The translations under genes and the position numbers were made by a program. This document shows positions 1 through 8,093 of a stretch of DNA of 64,000 nt, in pieces; the first letter of the stretch is position 1, and every line of letters begins with the position of its first letter. The notes beneath the pieces are model-generated. The model worked only from the letters and a program-made list of their open reading frames with translations. It searched no databases and was not told the origin of the DNA. Origin of the DNA: JAKZRT01 sp965247915. Its GTDB lineage: Bacteria; Pseudomonadota; Alphaproteobacteria; Rhodobacterales; Rhodobacteraceae. Location of the stretch: assembly GCA_965247915.1 (NCBI GenBank), contig OZ252048.1, positions 3,534,001 through 3,598,000 on the forward strand. Reading direction: 5' to 3'.

Positions 1-1100
1 ACGCCGATCTAATCAAGGCCTCGTCCTATTGGCTGGGCATCGACGCGGTTGGCATCAGCCGCTGCCCGGACTGGACCTGGTATTCGCACGATGCGACGGG
101 CGATCCGATCGACCCGCCCCACGACCAGGCGATTTCGATGATTGTCGATCAGGGCTACGAGACGATGGAGGGCGCCAGCGGCGACGACTGGATCAGCGTT
201 GCGCAATCGATGCGCGCTTATCTGCGGTTTTCGCTGCTGGGCGGGGTGATCGCCCGACAGATCCGAAACCTCGGTTATTCGGCCAAGGCGCACACGGTGA
301 TGGACGGCGAAGTGCTGCAGCCGCCGCTCTTGCTGCTTTCCGGGCTGGGCGAGGTCAGCCGCATCGGCGAGGTGATCCTGAACCCGTTTCTTGGCCCCCG
401 CCTGAAATCGGGCGTGGTGACCACCGACATGCCCATGACCCACGACAAGCCGATTGATTTCGGGCTGCAAAGCTTTTGCGAGTCCTGTAACAAATGCGCC
501 CGCGAATGCCCGTCAGGCGCGATCACCGCCGGGCCCAAGCTGATGTTCAACGGCTATGAGATATGGAAATCCGACAGCCAGAAATGCGCAACTTATCGGG
601 TCACAACCAAGGGCGGGGCGATGTGCGGGCGCTGCATGAAAACCTGCCCGTGGAACCTCGAGGGGCTAATGGCCGAGCGCCCGTTCAGATGGGCCGCAAT
701 GAACGTGCCCCGTCTGGCCCCGGCGTTGGCGCGGCTCGATGACATGGTTGGCAATGGCGGGCTGAACCCGGTCAAGAAATGGTGGTGGGACATCGAACTG
801 GACGAAACCGGCGGCTATGGCCCGGCGAAAGCGAAGGTAAACGCGCGCGACCTTCAGCGCGATCTCGACCTGAAATACCAGGACCAGACCCTTGCTGTCT
901 ATCCCGCCCATCTGGCCCCGCATCCTTGGCCCTATCCCTACCCGATGGACCGCGAAGCCGGAATCGCGGCCTATGCGGCGCTGCTGACGCCTGCCCAACA
1001 CAAAGCCCGCCTGGCGCGGGGCGAGGCGGCGGGGCTGGCGCATGAATACACCAACGATGGCGACAGCCCGGTGTTGCGGGTCGCGGTGGCTCGGCGCTGA
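1..1100 (+). CDS. Reductive dehalogenase (RdhA) catalytic part, 5' partial, gene broken downstream
   Basis: Open from base 3, so the gene starts before the window. It encodes a corrinoid/iron-sulfur reductive dehalogenase domain. Two ferredoxin-like clusters are visible: CX2CX2CX3CP (CESCNKCARECP, bases about 477-512) and CX12CX2CX3CP (about 585-650). No Tat signal can be judged. In catabolic, respiration-independent RdhA proteins the dehalogenase is fused to a phthalate-dioxygenase-reductase-like domain. Here the frame stops at 1098-1100 after VAVARR and the reductase follows in another frame, so the fusion is broken. Established: family chemistry is reductive removal of halide from organohalides. 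Inferred: loss of self-sufficient electron supply, probably a pseudogene. Confidence 0.75.
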   Translation, partial: ADLIKASSYWLGIDAVGISRCPDWTWYSHDATGDPIDPPHDQAISMIVDQGYETMEGASGDDWISVAQSMRAYLRFSLLGGVIARQIRNLGYSAKAHTVMDGEVLQPPLLLLSGLGEVSRIGEVILNPFLGPRLKSGVVTTDMPMTHDKPIDFGLQSFCESCNKCARECPSGAITAGPKLMFNGYEIWKSDSQKCATYRVTTKGGAMCGRCMKTCPWNLEGLMAERPFRWAAMNVPRLAPALARLDDMVGNGGLNPVKKWWWDIELDETGGYGPAKAKVNARDLQRDLDLKYQDQTLAVYPAHLAPHPWPYPYPMDREAGIAAYAALLTPAQHKARLARGEAAGLAHEYTNDGDSPVLRVAVARR

Positions 1101-1813
1101 TGCACCGGATTTTCCGCGAGGGGCGCCGCGTGTTCATCTCGCCGCCCATCAACCATTTCCCGCTGGACGAGACCGCCACGCGGACGTTTCTAATGGGCGG
1201 CGGCATCGGGATCACCCCGCTGATCGCCATGGCGCATGCGTTGCATGGCATCGGCGCGGCGTTTGATTTGCATTATTCGACCTCGTCGCGGGCGGCGGGC
1301 GGGTTTCTGGACGATCTTGCGCATGCGCCTTGGGCCGACCGCGTGCATCTGCACGTCTCGGACGAATACACGCGGGCGAATCTTGGTGAATTTCTAAAGG
1401 GTTACCAGGATGGCTGGCACGTCTACACCTGCGGCCCCGATCGGTATATGGACGCGGTCATCGAGGCCGCTGCCGATGCAGGTTTCCCGGACGAGGCGCG
1501 GCATCTGGAATATTTTTCGGTCCCCGATGTGCCGGAATACGTTAACCACGATTTTACCCTGCGGCTGGCCAAAAGCGGACGCGATCTGCTGGTCCCGGCC
1601 AACAGATCCGCGACCGATGTGCTGAACGGGAACGGGGTTCACGTAGACGTCAAATGCTCGGACGGCCTTTGCGGGACTTGCAAGTGTGGCCTGATCTCGG
1701 GCGAAGTCGAGCACCGCGATTTCGTTTTGTCTAACGCTCAGCGCGAACATTCGATAATTCTTTGCCAAAGCCGAGCTGCTGAGGAGGGTGGCATCGTCGA
1801 GGTCGATCTTTGA
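1100..1813 (+). CDS. Ferredoxin reductase part of the broken RdhA fusion (NAD and 2Fe-2S domains)
   Basis: About 237 residues. The first 15 residues (REGRRVFISPPINHF) are the tail of an FMN-binding barrel. Then comes an NAD-binding domain with MGGGIGITP and YTCGPDRYM, and a plant-type 2Fe-2S domain with CSDGLCGTCKCG and a final ILC. This is the order of phthalate dioxygenase reductase, which passes electrons from NAD(P)H to the partner. Reading upstream in this frame gives GSALMHR with no start before the ATG at 1100. The ATG overlaps the TGA of the dehalogenase part, but most of the FMN barrel (roughly 80-90 residues) is missing, so this looks like the 3' part of one fused gene rather than a real second gene. 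Confidence 0.7.
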   Translation: MHRIFREGRRVFISPPINHFPLDETATRTFLMGGGIGITPLIAMAHALHGIGAAFDLHYSTSSRAAGGFLDDLAHAPWADRVHLHVSDEYTRANLGEFLKGYQDGWHVYTCGPDRYMDAVIEAAADAGFPDEARHLEYFSVPDVPEYVNHDFTLRLAKSGRDLLVPANRSATDVLNGNGVHVDVKCSDGLCGTCKCGLISGEVEHRDFVLSNAQREHSIILCQSRAAEEGGIVEVDL

Positions 1814-1879
1814 CCGGCGCACTTTATCTGCGCGGTCCGGACGATCGGGCCAATTTTTACAAAATTGCCCCCATGTTAC

Positions 1880-1999
1880 CGGCGCGCCCAAGGACGTGGC
1901 CGAGCTGATCGTCTGGCTGGCCGCGGACCGGGCGTCGTTTGTGACCGGACAGGTGGACGCGATAGACGGCGGTCGGATGGCCAAGTTGAGTTTGCCGTT
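1880..1999 (+). pseudogene. C-terminal fragment of a short-chain dehydrogenase/reductase
   Basis: About 36 residues beginning GAPKDVAELIVWLAADRA and continuing to VTGQVDAIDGGRM match the C-terminal signature of SDR oxidoreductases (GxPxDVAxxVxFLxSDxAxxxTGQxxxxDGG). Nothing recognisable as the Rossmann N-terminus or the YxxxK active site lies upstream; the dehalogenase reductase ends at 1813. It is therefore a remnant, and marks the edge of a deletion or an old insertion. Confidence 0.6.
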
Positions 2000-2003
2000 A
2001 GGT

Positions 2004-2090
2004 TTTGCGCCGCGCGTGCCGCGCGTCTCCCCGGGGCGAGGGGCGCTGCCCCTCGCGCTCCCCGGGATATTTTTGCCAGGAAGAAAGAAC
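2004..2090. repeat. Intergenic palindromic repeat, family A copy 1
   Basis: GC-rich inverted-repeat block with the hairpin core gaggggcgctgcccctc followed by ctccccgggatatttttgcc. It has the arrangement seen at 12160, 18568, 33690, 44384, 58814 and 62490: CG-rich head, long hairpin, then a CCCCGGGAGTATTTTTGG-like tail. It sits between the SDR fragment and the convergent GST gene and could act as a bidirectional terminator. Confidence 0.6.
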
Positions 2091-2094
2091 GTTG

Positions 2095-2829
2095 TCAGCG
2101 GGTCTTGCGCCGCTCGCCGGTCTGTCCAAAGAGAAGGTTATGCGAGGCCCGTTTCTGGCCGGTTTCCTGCTTGCTGTCTCGCAGGTCGGCACCCACGGCG
2201 CGCCCGCGCTGAACCCCGGGCCGGGACGCGACCCGGTCGAGCCAATCGCGCATGTTGGGCTTTTCGTCCAGCGACTGCTGCTGGCCTTCCCAGAGGCTGG
2301 CCCAGGTCCAGATCGCCATATCTGCGATCGAGAAGAAATCGCCGGCCACAAACGCACGGTCTTTCAAGCGGGTGTCGAGCACTCTGTATAACCTGGCCGT
2401 TTCGTTTCGGTACCGGTCCTGGGCATAAGGCAACACCTGTGACGGCTCCATCGACGGGGCGTATTTCAAAAAGTGATGCGCCTGTCCGGCCATCGGGCCC
2501 AGACCGCCGACTTGCCAGAACAGCCACTGATCGATGGTAATTCGGTCGCGTTCGGTCGCCCCGTAAAACCGCCCGGTCTTGCGCGCGAGGTATTGCAGGA
2601 TCGCGCCCGACTCGAAGATCGAGACGGGTGCGCCGTCCGGCCCTTCCGGATCGGTGATCACCGGCATCCGGTTGTTGGGGCCGATCTTCAGAAATTCGGG
2701 GTCGAACTGGTCGCCTTTGCCGATGTCGATCCAGTGGACGGTGTAAGGCAGCCCAAGTTCTTCTAGCGCGATGGTGATTTTCCAGCCGTTCGGCGTGGGC
2801 CAGTAGTAAAGGTCAATCGGTGCGGCCAT
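2095..2829 (-). CDS. Glutathione S-transferase, YfcG/YghU-like (nu class)
   Basis: 244 residues. The N-terminal thioredoxin-like domain starts MAAPIDLYYWPTPNGWKITI. The TPNG motif is the signature of YfcG-type enzymes, which use Thr/Asn rather than Tyr or Ser to handle the glutathione thiol and act as disulfide reductases. IFESGAILQYLA supplies the gamma-glutamyl binding residues (E-S), and a helical C-terminal domain follows. A longer in-frame extension to 3102 has no family similarity, so the ATG at 2829 is chosen. The gene is divergent from metZ; soluble, cytoplasmic. Substrate unknown. Confidence 0.88.
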   Translation of the reverse strand: MAAPIDLYYWPTPNGWKITIALEELGLPYTVHWIDIGKGDQFDPEFLKIGPNNRMPVITDPEGPDGAPVSIFESGAILQYLARKTGRFYGATERDRITIDQWLFWQVGGLGPMAGQAHHFLKYAPSMEPSQVLPYAQDRYRNETARLYRVLDTRLKDRAFVAGDFFSIADMAIWTWASLWEGQQQSLDEKPNMRDWLDRVASRPGVQRGRAVGADLRDSKQETGQKRASHNLLFGQTGERRKTR

Positions 2830-3024
2830 TTTTGAAGTCTCGTGATTGAATTGTTCCCAGTCTAAACTTGCAAGCTTTTGGCCGGTTGCAAGGGCCAGCA
2901 CAGACGGGAACGGCGCATTCCGCACCGCAATCGGGTCAGAGAGATCATTTTGTTGTGACTTGGCGTCGGCGTTTTTGGTCCCGCGCCCGATCCTTCGGAC
3001 CACCGCCCCCGGCCCATGCGGCGC

Positions 3025-3053
3025 TTGACGCAAGCGCGCAACGGCGCTAGGTC
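3025..3053 (+). promoter_or_regulatory. Candidate sigma-70 promoter for metZ
   Basis: TTGACG at 3025-3030 and taggtc at 3048-3053 are separated by 17 bases. The predicted start of transcription is near 3060, exactly where the SAM-II aptamer begins. The -10 box is weak; placement relative to the riboswitch is the main support. Confidence 0.4.
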
Positions 3054-3058
3054 GGGTC

Positions 3059-3118
3059 CACCGTGGCGATTTGTTCACCGGATTGCGGGCCACGTAAAAC
3101 ATTCCGCTAAAGAGGTCA
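3059..3118 (+). promoter_or_regulatory. SAM-II riboswitch upstream of metZ
   Basis: P1 stem CGTGGC (3062-3067) pairs with GCCACG (3089-3094). The loop begins GATTTG, the A-rich joining stretch is TAAAACATTCC and the conserved 3' pseudoknot strand is GCTAAAGAGG (3106-3115). This matches the SAM-II (metA motif) layout of marine alphaproteobacteria, in which S-adenosylmethionine binding represses sulfur amino-acid genes. A terminator-like hairpin follows at 3127, 90 bases before metZ, suggesting transcriptional control. Confidence 0.85.
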
Positions 3119-3126
3119 GGGAAATT

Positions 3127-3158
3127 GCCCCCGGCGCCTCGAGCGGTGGGGGCTTTTT
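3127..3158 (+). terminator. Intrinsic terminator in the metZ leader
   Basis: GCCCCC (3127-3132) pairs with GGGGGC (3148-3153), with inner pairing of GGCGC and GCGGT around a CTCGA loop, followed by TTTTT (3154-3158). It lies directly after the SAM-II aptamer and before the metZ ribosome-binding site, so it is probably the expression platform rather than a gene-end terminator. Confidence 0.7.
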
Positions 3159-3206
3159 GTTGTGCGGGACGGGCGCGAGGTTGCGGGCGTCTTGCGAGGA
3201 GGACGG

Positions 3207-4388
3207 ATGGCGGAGAACTGGAAAGCGCGAACCAAGCTGGTGCACGGCGGGGTGCGGCGGTCGGGATACGGCGAGGTCAGCGAGGCGATCTTTTTGACAC
3301 AGGGCTTTGTTTACGCGAGCGCCGAGGCGGCCGAGGCAAGGTTCGAGGAATGTGGGCCGGACGAGTTCATCTATGCCCGCTATGGCAATCCCACGGTCGC
3401 CATGTTCGAAGACCGGATCGCTGGGCTGGAGGGGGCGCAAGCCGCTTTCGCTGCGGCCAGCGGCATGGCTGCGGTCAACGGTGCGCTGATGTCGATGCTG
3501 AAGGCGGGCGATCACGTTGTGTCGGCGCGGGCGCTGTTCGGATCGTGCCTTTACATCCTCGAAGACATCCTGCCGCGCTTCGGGGTCGAGGTCAGCTTTG
3601 TCGATGGCACCGATCTGGACCAGTGGCGCGCGGCCCTGCGGCCCGGTACTGCGGCGGTGTTTCTGGAAACGGTGTCGAACCCGGCGCTGGAAGTGATCGA
3701 CATCAAGGCCGTCACTGAACTGGCCCACGAAATAGGGGCAACCGTGGTCGTCGACAACGTTTTCGCCACTCCGGTGTTTTCGCGCGCCTTCGATCTTGGC
3801 GCCGACGTTGTGGTCTATTCGGCGACCAAACACATCGACGGTCAGGGCCGGGTTTTGGGCGGTGTGGTTTTGGGCAGCGAGGAGTATATCCGCAAGACCG
3901 TCGAGCCGTTCATGAAGCACACCGGCGGCGCGCTGAGCCCGTTTTCGGCCTGGGTGCTGCTCAAAGGCCTCGAGACCATGGACCTGCGGGTGCGCGCCCA
4001 GGCCGATGCCGCGCAAGGGATTGCCGAGGCCCTGTCGGGTGACGCACGGCTAACCCGGGTTCTTTATCCCGGCCTGCCGGGGCACCCGCAGCACGGGTTG
4101 GCGATGGACCAGATCGGCAGCGGCGGCACGGTTATCTCGTTCGACGTGGCAGGCGGCAAAGCGGCGGCGTTCCGTTTTTTGAACGCGCTGGAGATCGTGA
4201 TCATCTCGAACAATCTGGGCGATGCGAAATCGATCATCACCCATCCGGCGACGACGACACACCAGCGGCTGAGCGCGGAGGTGCGCGAAAGTCTGGGAAT
4301 CACCGATGCGCTGGTGCGGCTGTCGGTCGGACTGGAGGATGCCGGCGATATTCTTGCCGATATTCAACAAGCTCTTTCAAAGGCTTAA
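3207..4388 (+). CDS. metZ: O-succinylhomoserine sulfhydrylase
   Basis: 393 residues, a Cys/Met metabolism PLP enzyme. It condenses O-succinylhomoserine with sulfide to homocysteine in methionine synthesis. Visible: YARYGNPT, the AAASGMAAV turn, VVDNVFATPVFSR and the PLP lysine motif YSATKHIDGQGR. Family length is about 390-400. The start ATG at 3207 follows GAGGAGG (3196-3202), an ideal Shine-Dalgarno. A SAM-II riboswitch and terminator precede it. MetZ is preferred over MetC/MetB by the alphaproteobacterial SAM-II context and the DGQGR after the lysine. Confidence 0.93.
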   Translation: MAENWKARTKLVHGGVRRSGYGEVSEAIFLTQGFVYASAEAAEARFEECGPDEFIYARYGNPTVAMFEDRIAGLEGAQAAFAAASGMAAVNGALMSMLKAGDHVVSARALFGSCLYILEDILPRFGVEVSFVDGTDLDQWRAALRPGTAAVFLETVSNPALEVIDIKAVTELAHEIGATVVVDNVFATPVFSRAFDLGADVVVYSATKHIDGQGRVLGGVVLGSEEYIRKTVEPFMKHTGGALSPFSAWVLLKGLETMDLRVRAQADAAQGIAEALSGDARLTRVLYPGLPGHPQHGLAMDQIGSGGTVISFDVAGGKAAAFRFLNALEIVIISNNLGDAKSIITHPATTTHQRLSAEVRESLGITDALVRLSVGLEDAGDILADIQQALSKA

Positions 4389-4481
4389 ACGGTTTCGCTG
4401 GAATTTGTGTCAAGGTTAACCCACATTAACGAAACCACCGCTATGCTGAGCTACGGTGAGGAGGAAACCCGGGAGGGGGCA

Positions 4482-5585
4482 ATGAACGTCGTAACACCGG
4501 ACATTGACCATACGCACGAGCGTGATCGCGCCGAACGGGCGCTAGGCGTCTTGCGGGCCTGGGCGGCCCAAGCCGACCCGGTCGAAGTGGCGGCCCTTGA
4601 CCCGGCCATCGCGCGCTTGCTGACCGACGGTCAGGTATCAAACTATCCAATGCTGGCCCGCACTTATCCAAATGATTTCGCTGCCGACGAAGCCTACCGG
4701 CAAACCCTGCCCGATCTGCAGAACGGGCCATCGTCGCTGATCAAGGGCGCGCGCGCCGCGATCCAGCATGTCGGTATTTCGAACTTTCGCCTGCCGATCC
4801 GGTTTCACACCCGCGACGGCGATGATCTGACGCTGGAAAGCTCGGTGACCGGCACCGTCAGCCTTGAGGCTGACAAAAAGGGCATCAACATGAGCCGGAT
4901 CATGCGCACCTTTTACCGCCACGCCGAGGCGACGTTCAGCTTCGAGGTGATTAAGGCGACGCTGGATGACTACAAGGCGGACCTGGGCTCGTTCGATGCG
5001 CGCATTCAGATGCGGCTCAAGTATCCGGCCAAGGTCGAAAGCCTGCGGTCCGGGCTGACGGGCTACCAATATTACGACATCGCGATGGAGCTTCTGGACA
5101 TTGGCGGGGTCGCGCGCAAGATCATGCATTTCGATTATGTCTATTCCTCGACCTGTCCCTGTTCGCTGGAACTTTCCGAACACGCGCGCCAGATGCGCGG
5201 CCAGCTGGCCACTCCGCATTCGCAGCGGTCGGTGGCGCGGATATCGGTGGTGGTTGATGACGCGGATGATTGTCTGTGGTTCGAGGACATGATCGAACTC
5301 GCGCGCCGCGCCGTGCCAACCGAGACGCAAGTGATGGTCAAGCGCGAGGACGAACAGGCGTTCGCCGAGTTAAATGCGGCCAACCCGATTTTCGTCGAAG
5401 ACGCGGCGCGACTTTTCGCGGCCGGGCTTTTGGCCGAACCGCGGGTAGGCGATTTCCGGGTGATGGCCAATCACCAGGAAAGCTTGCACAGCCACGATGC
5501 GGTTAGCATCCTGACCCACGGGCCGACATTTGAGGTCGAAAGCCTGGACCCCAGGCTGTTCGCGACGCTCGTTAACCCGGGATAG
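4482..5585 (+). CDS. folE2: GTP cyclohydrolase FolE2 (type IB)
   Basis: 367 residues. It makes 7,8-dihydroneopterin triphosphate from GTP for folate (and queuosine) synthesis; FolE2 enzymes do not strictly need zinc. The metal-binding Cys motif STCPCSLELSEHAR is near residue 226, and the early FolE2 segment NVGISNFRLPI-type (QHVGISNFRLPIRF) is present. The start ATG at 4482 follows GGGAGGGGG; an upstream in-frame extension to 4407 lacks similarity. Convergent with truA, leaving three bases between stops. Confidence 0.93.
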   Translation: MNVVTPDIDHTHERDRAERALGVLRAWAAQADPVEVAALDPAIARLLTDGQVSNYPMLARTYPNDFAADEAYRQTLPDLQNGPSSLIKGARAAIQHVGISNFRLPIRFHTRDGDDLTLESSVTGTVSLEADKKGINMSRIMRTFYRHAEATFSFEVIKATLDDYKADLGSFDARIQMRLKYPAKVESLRSGLTGYQYYDIAMELLDIGGVARKIMHFDYVYSSTCPCSLELSEHARQMRGQLATPHSQRSVARISVVVDDADDCLWFEDMIELARRAVPTETQVMVKREDEQAFAELNAANPIFVEDAARLFAAGLLAEPRVGDFRVMANHQESLHSHDAVSILTHGPTFEVESLDPRLFATLVNPG

Positions 5586-5588
5586 TGC

Positions 5589-6356
5589 TCAGCCGAACGG
5601 GTCTTTGGGGTATTCAACGCCAGTCAGGTAAAGCCCCTGCGGCGGCGCGACCGGTCCGCAGGCGCTGCGATCGCGGGCGGCGAGGGCCCGGGCCACGCGG
5701 TCCGGGGTCCACGCGCCGCGACCCACCTGCATAAGCGTGCCAACAAACGACCGCACCTGATTGTGCAGAAAACTGCGGGCCGCGAAATGCAGGCGGTATT
5801 CGATACCACCGGGATAGGCGCGCTCTTCGATCGACAGGTGATCGAGCGTTTTCACCGGCGATTTTGCCTGACAAATCGACGACCGGAAGGTGGTGAAATC
5901 ATGCCGGCCCAGAAAATGCCTGGCGGCATCGCGCATTGGCGCCGCGTCGATCGTGCACCGCAGCAGCCAGGCGCGCCCTGCCTCGACCCCAAGCGGCGCC
6001 CGGCGCGCCACCACGCGGTAGGTATAGCGCCTGACCACGGCCGAGAACCGCGCGTGCCAGTCGGGCGCCACTTTTGCGACCGCCAATACTGCGACGGGGG
6101 CGGGTTTCAGGTGCTGGTTGACGGCCTGCTCCAGTTCAAACGGATCCCAGTCGCGGGCCAGGTCGGCCTGAGCGACCTGACCCCAGGCGTGGACGCCGGT
6201 ATCGGTCCGGCCTGCCGCCGCGATCGCGCCGAGCCCTGGATCGAGGTTCCGCAGCGCCGCTTCGAGCGTGCCCTGAACCGAGGGCTGACCGGCCTGGCGC
6301 TGCCATCCCGAAAAAGGCGCGCCATCGTATTCGATGAGAAAGGCAAAGCGGGGCAT
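5589..6356 (-). CDS. truA: tRNA pseudouridine(38-40) synthase TruA
   Basis: 255 residues. It isomerises U38-U40 of the tRNA anticodon arm to pseudouridine. The catalytic aspartate lies in AGRTDTGVHA. Also visible are RYTYRV, FLGRHDFTTFR and SFLHNQVRSFVGTL, all typical of TruA. Length matches the family. In Rhodobacterales truA often neighbours fmt/def, but here it is next to folE2 and divergent from ycjX. Confidence 0.93.
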   Translation of the reverse strand: MPRFAFLIEYDGAPFSGWQRQAGQPSVQGTLEAALRNLDPGLGAIAAAGRTDTGVHAWGQVAQADLARDWDPFELEQAVNQHLKPAPVAVLAVAKVAPDWHARFSAVVRRYTYRVVARRAPLGVEAGRAWLLRCTIDAAPMRDAARHFLGRHDFTTFRSSICQAKSPVKTLDHLSIEERAYPGGIEYRLHFAARSFLHNQVRSFVGTLMQVGRGAWTPDRVARALAARDRSACGPVAPPQGLYLTGVEYPKDPFG

Positions 6357-6480
6357 GGCCTCGATTAGCGCTGGCCGGCGCGCTGTTCAATCCCCCCAGG
6401 TATTGCACCGCGCTGCGGGGTGGGAAACACTCGTGCTGGGGCCTATGTAGAACGCAACGACCACGACAGGGACGGCTGGC

Positions 6481-7884
6481 TTGGGTATCGGAAATATTGC
6501 TGACGGTCTGAGCCGGGGTCTCGAGGCTGTGGGTGCCAGCGTGCGCGAGGCGTTTTTCGAGCCTGTCATCAGGCTTGGCGTGACCGGGCTGTCGCGGGCC
6601 GGCAAAACCGTCTTTATCACCGCACTTGTGACCAATCTGATGAACCGGGCGCGTATGGCCGGTTTGCTGGCCGAGGCCGAGGGGCGCATCGCGGCGGCCT
6701 AACTGCAGCCCCAGCCCGATGTTCTGGTCCCGCGCTTTGCCTACGAGGACCATCTTGAGCATCTGACCGGCCCCGATCCCAAATGGCCCGAGAGCACGCG
6801 TTCGATCTCGGAACTTCGACTGTCGTTCCGGCTGGTTCCGGGCGGCATCATGGGGGCGCTGTCGGGTCCGCGCCGAGTGCATCTGGACATTGTCGATTAT
6901 CCCGGCGAGTGGCTTTTGGATCTGGCGCTTCTGGATCAGGATTATGTGGGGTGGTCAGACCGGGTGATCGCTGCCTGGACGGCGCGGCCGCAGGCCCAGG
7001 CCTATCTTCGCCTCGCTCATCAATCTCCAGCAGCGGCCGCCCACGACGAGGGCCAGGCGCGGATGCTCGCGTCGGACTTTACCGACTGTCTGCGTGCGGC
7101 GCGGGCCGCCGGTTATCACGATGCGACGCCGGGGCGGTTTTTGCTGCCGGGCGATCTGGCCAATAGCCCGGCGCTGACTTTTGCGCCTCTGCCCGGTGCT
7201 GGCGACGCGCCGCGCGGTTCGTTGGCGCGCGAGATGGCGCGCCGTTTTGCGGCCTACAAGGCCCGCGTCGTGGGTCCGTTTTTTCGCGACCATTTCGCCC
7301 GCATCGACCGCCAGGTCGTGCTCATCGACCCGCTTGCGGCTCTGGCAAAAGGCCCGCAGGCGCTTGGCGATCTTCAGGCGGCCATGACCGCCACCCTTGG
7401 CGCGTTCCGGCCGGGGCGCAACGCGCCGCTGGCGCGGCTCTTGCGGGGCCGGCGGGTCGAGAAGATCCTTTTTGCGGCGACCAAGGCCGACGGCCTGCAC
7501 CACAGCCAGCATGGGCCGCTGAGCGCACTGGTCAAGGCGATGCTGCGCGACGCTGCGGACCGCGCCGAGTTTGCCGGTGCCAAGGTCGCGGCCATGGCCA
7601 TCGCCAGCCTGCGCACCACCACTGAAGAGACCCGCGACGGTCTGGGCATGGTCCTGGGGCGCGGCTGCGAGACCGGGCAGGCGGTGGCTTTTCATCCCGG
7701 CGATCTGCCCGGCGCACCTGGTGATCTGCTTGCAGCCGCCCGCGCCGGGGCGCGCGATTGGCCCGGCGGTGGCTTTGCCGCGCCCGGGTTTCGCCCCCGG
7801 CCCCTGACGCTTGACCCCGGGCAGGGACTGCCGCATCTGCGGCTGGACCGGGCGGCACAGTTTCTGATCGGAGACAAGCTATGA
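6481..7884 (+). pseudogene. ycjX: YcjX family P-loop protein, interrupted by in-frame TAA
   Basis: One frame runs from TTG 6481 to TGA 7882-7884 but holds a TAA at 6700-6702. The first 73 residues carry the Walker A GLSRAGKTVF. After the stop the frame goes on LQPQPDVLVPRFAYEDHLEHL and reads as normal YcjX to the end, with VDYPGEWLLDLALL as the switch/Walker B region and TKADGLHH as the guanine-specificity motif. YcjX usually has an aromatic residue at the stop, so a Tyr codon to TAA change is likely. An internal ATG at 6850 would make a protein without Walker A. It sits in the usual ycjX-ycjF pair. Function of the family: stress-associated GTPase-like, not well defined. Confidence 0.8.
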
Positions 7885-8093
7885 CCGCGCGCCTGCGTCG
7901 CGCGCCCGCCCGTGAGGCGCCCCTGATCGCGGCCATCCTGTCGGACTGGATCGACGAAACGCCCCGGATGGGGCGCATCCACGACGGCGCCGGAGACCGG
8001 CGGTTTGGCGCGTTTCCGATCGAAAACTTCCAGGTCTGCTTGGCCGCGACCCGACGCGCCCCGGTCGCGGTTCGAGAGGAGTTCAGCCAATGA
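7881..8093 (+). pseudogene. Remnant of a GNAT acetyltransferase N-terminus
   Basis: 70 codons. The ATG overlaps the ycjX stop as ATGA. Residues 1-36 (MTARLRRAPAREAPLIAAI, then LSDWIDETPRM) look like the first strand and helix of a GNAT acetyltransferase. The remaining 34 residues match nothing I recognise and the acetyl-CoA motif is absent. Most likely a deletion fused the start of a GNAT gene to other sequence. It could still be translated as a small coupled ORF because it overlaps both neighbours (8090 ATG). Confidence 0.4.
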
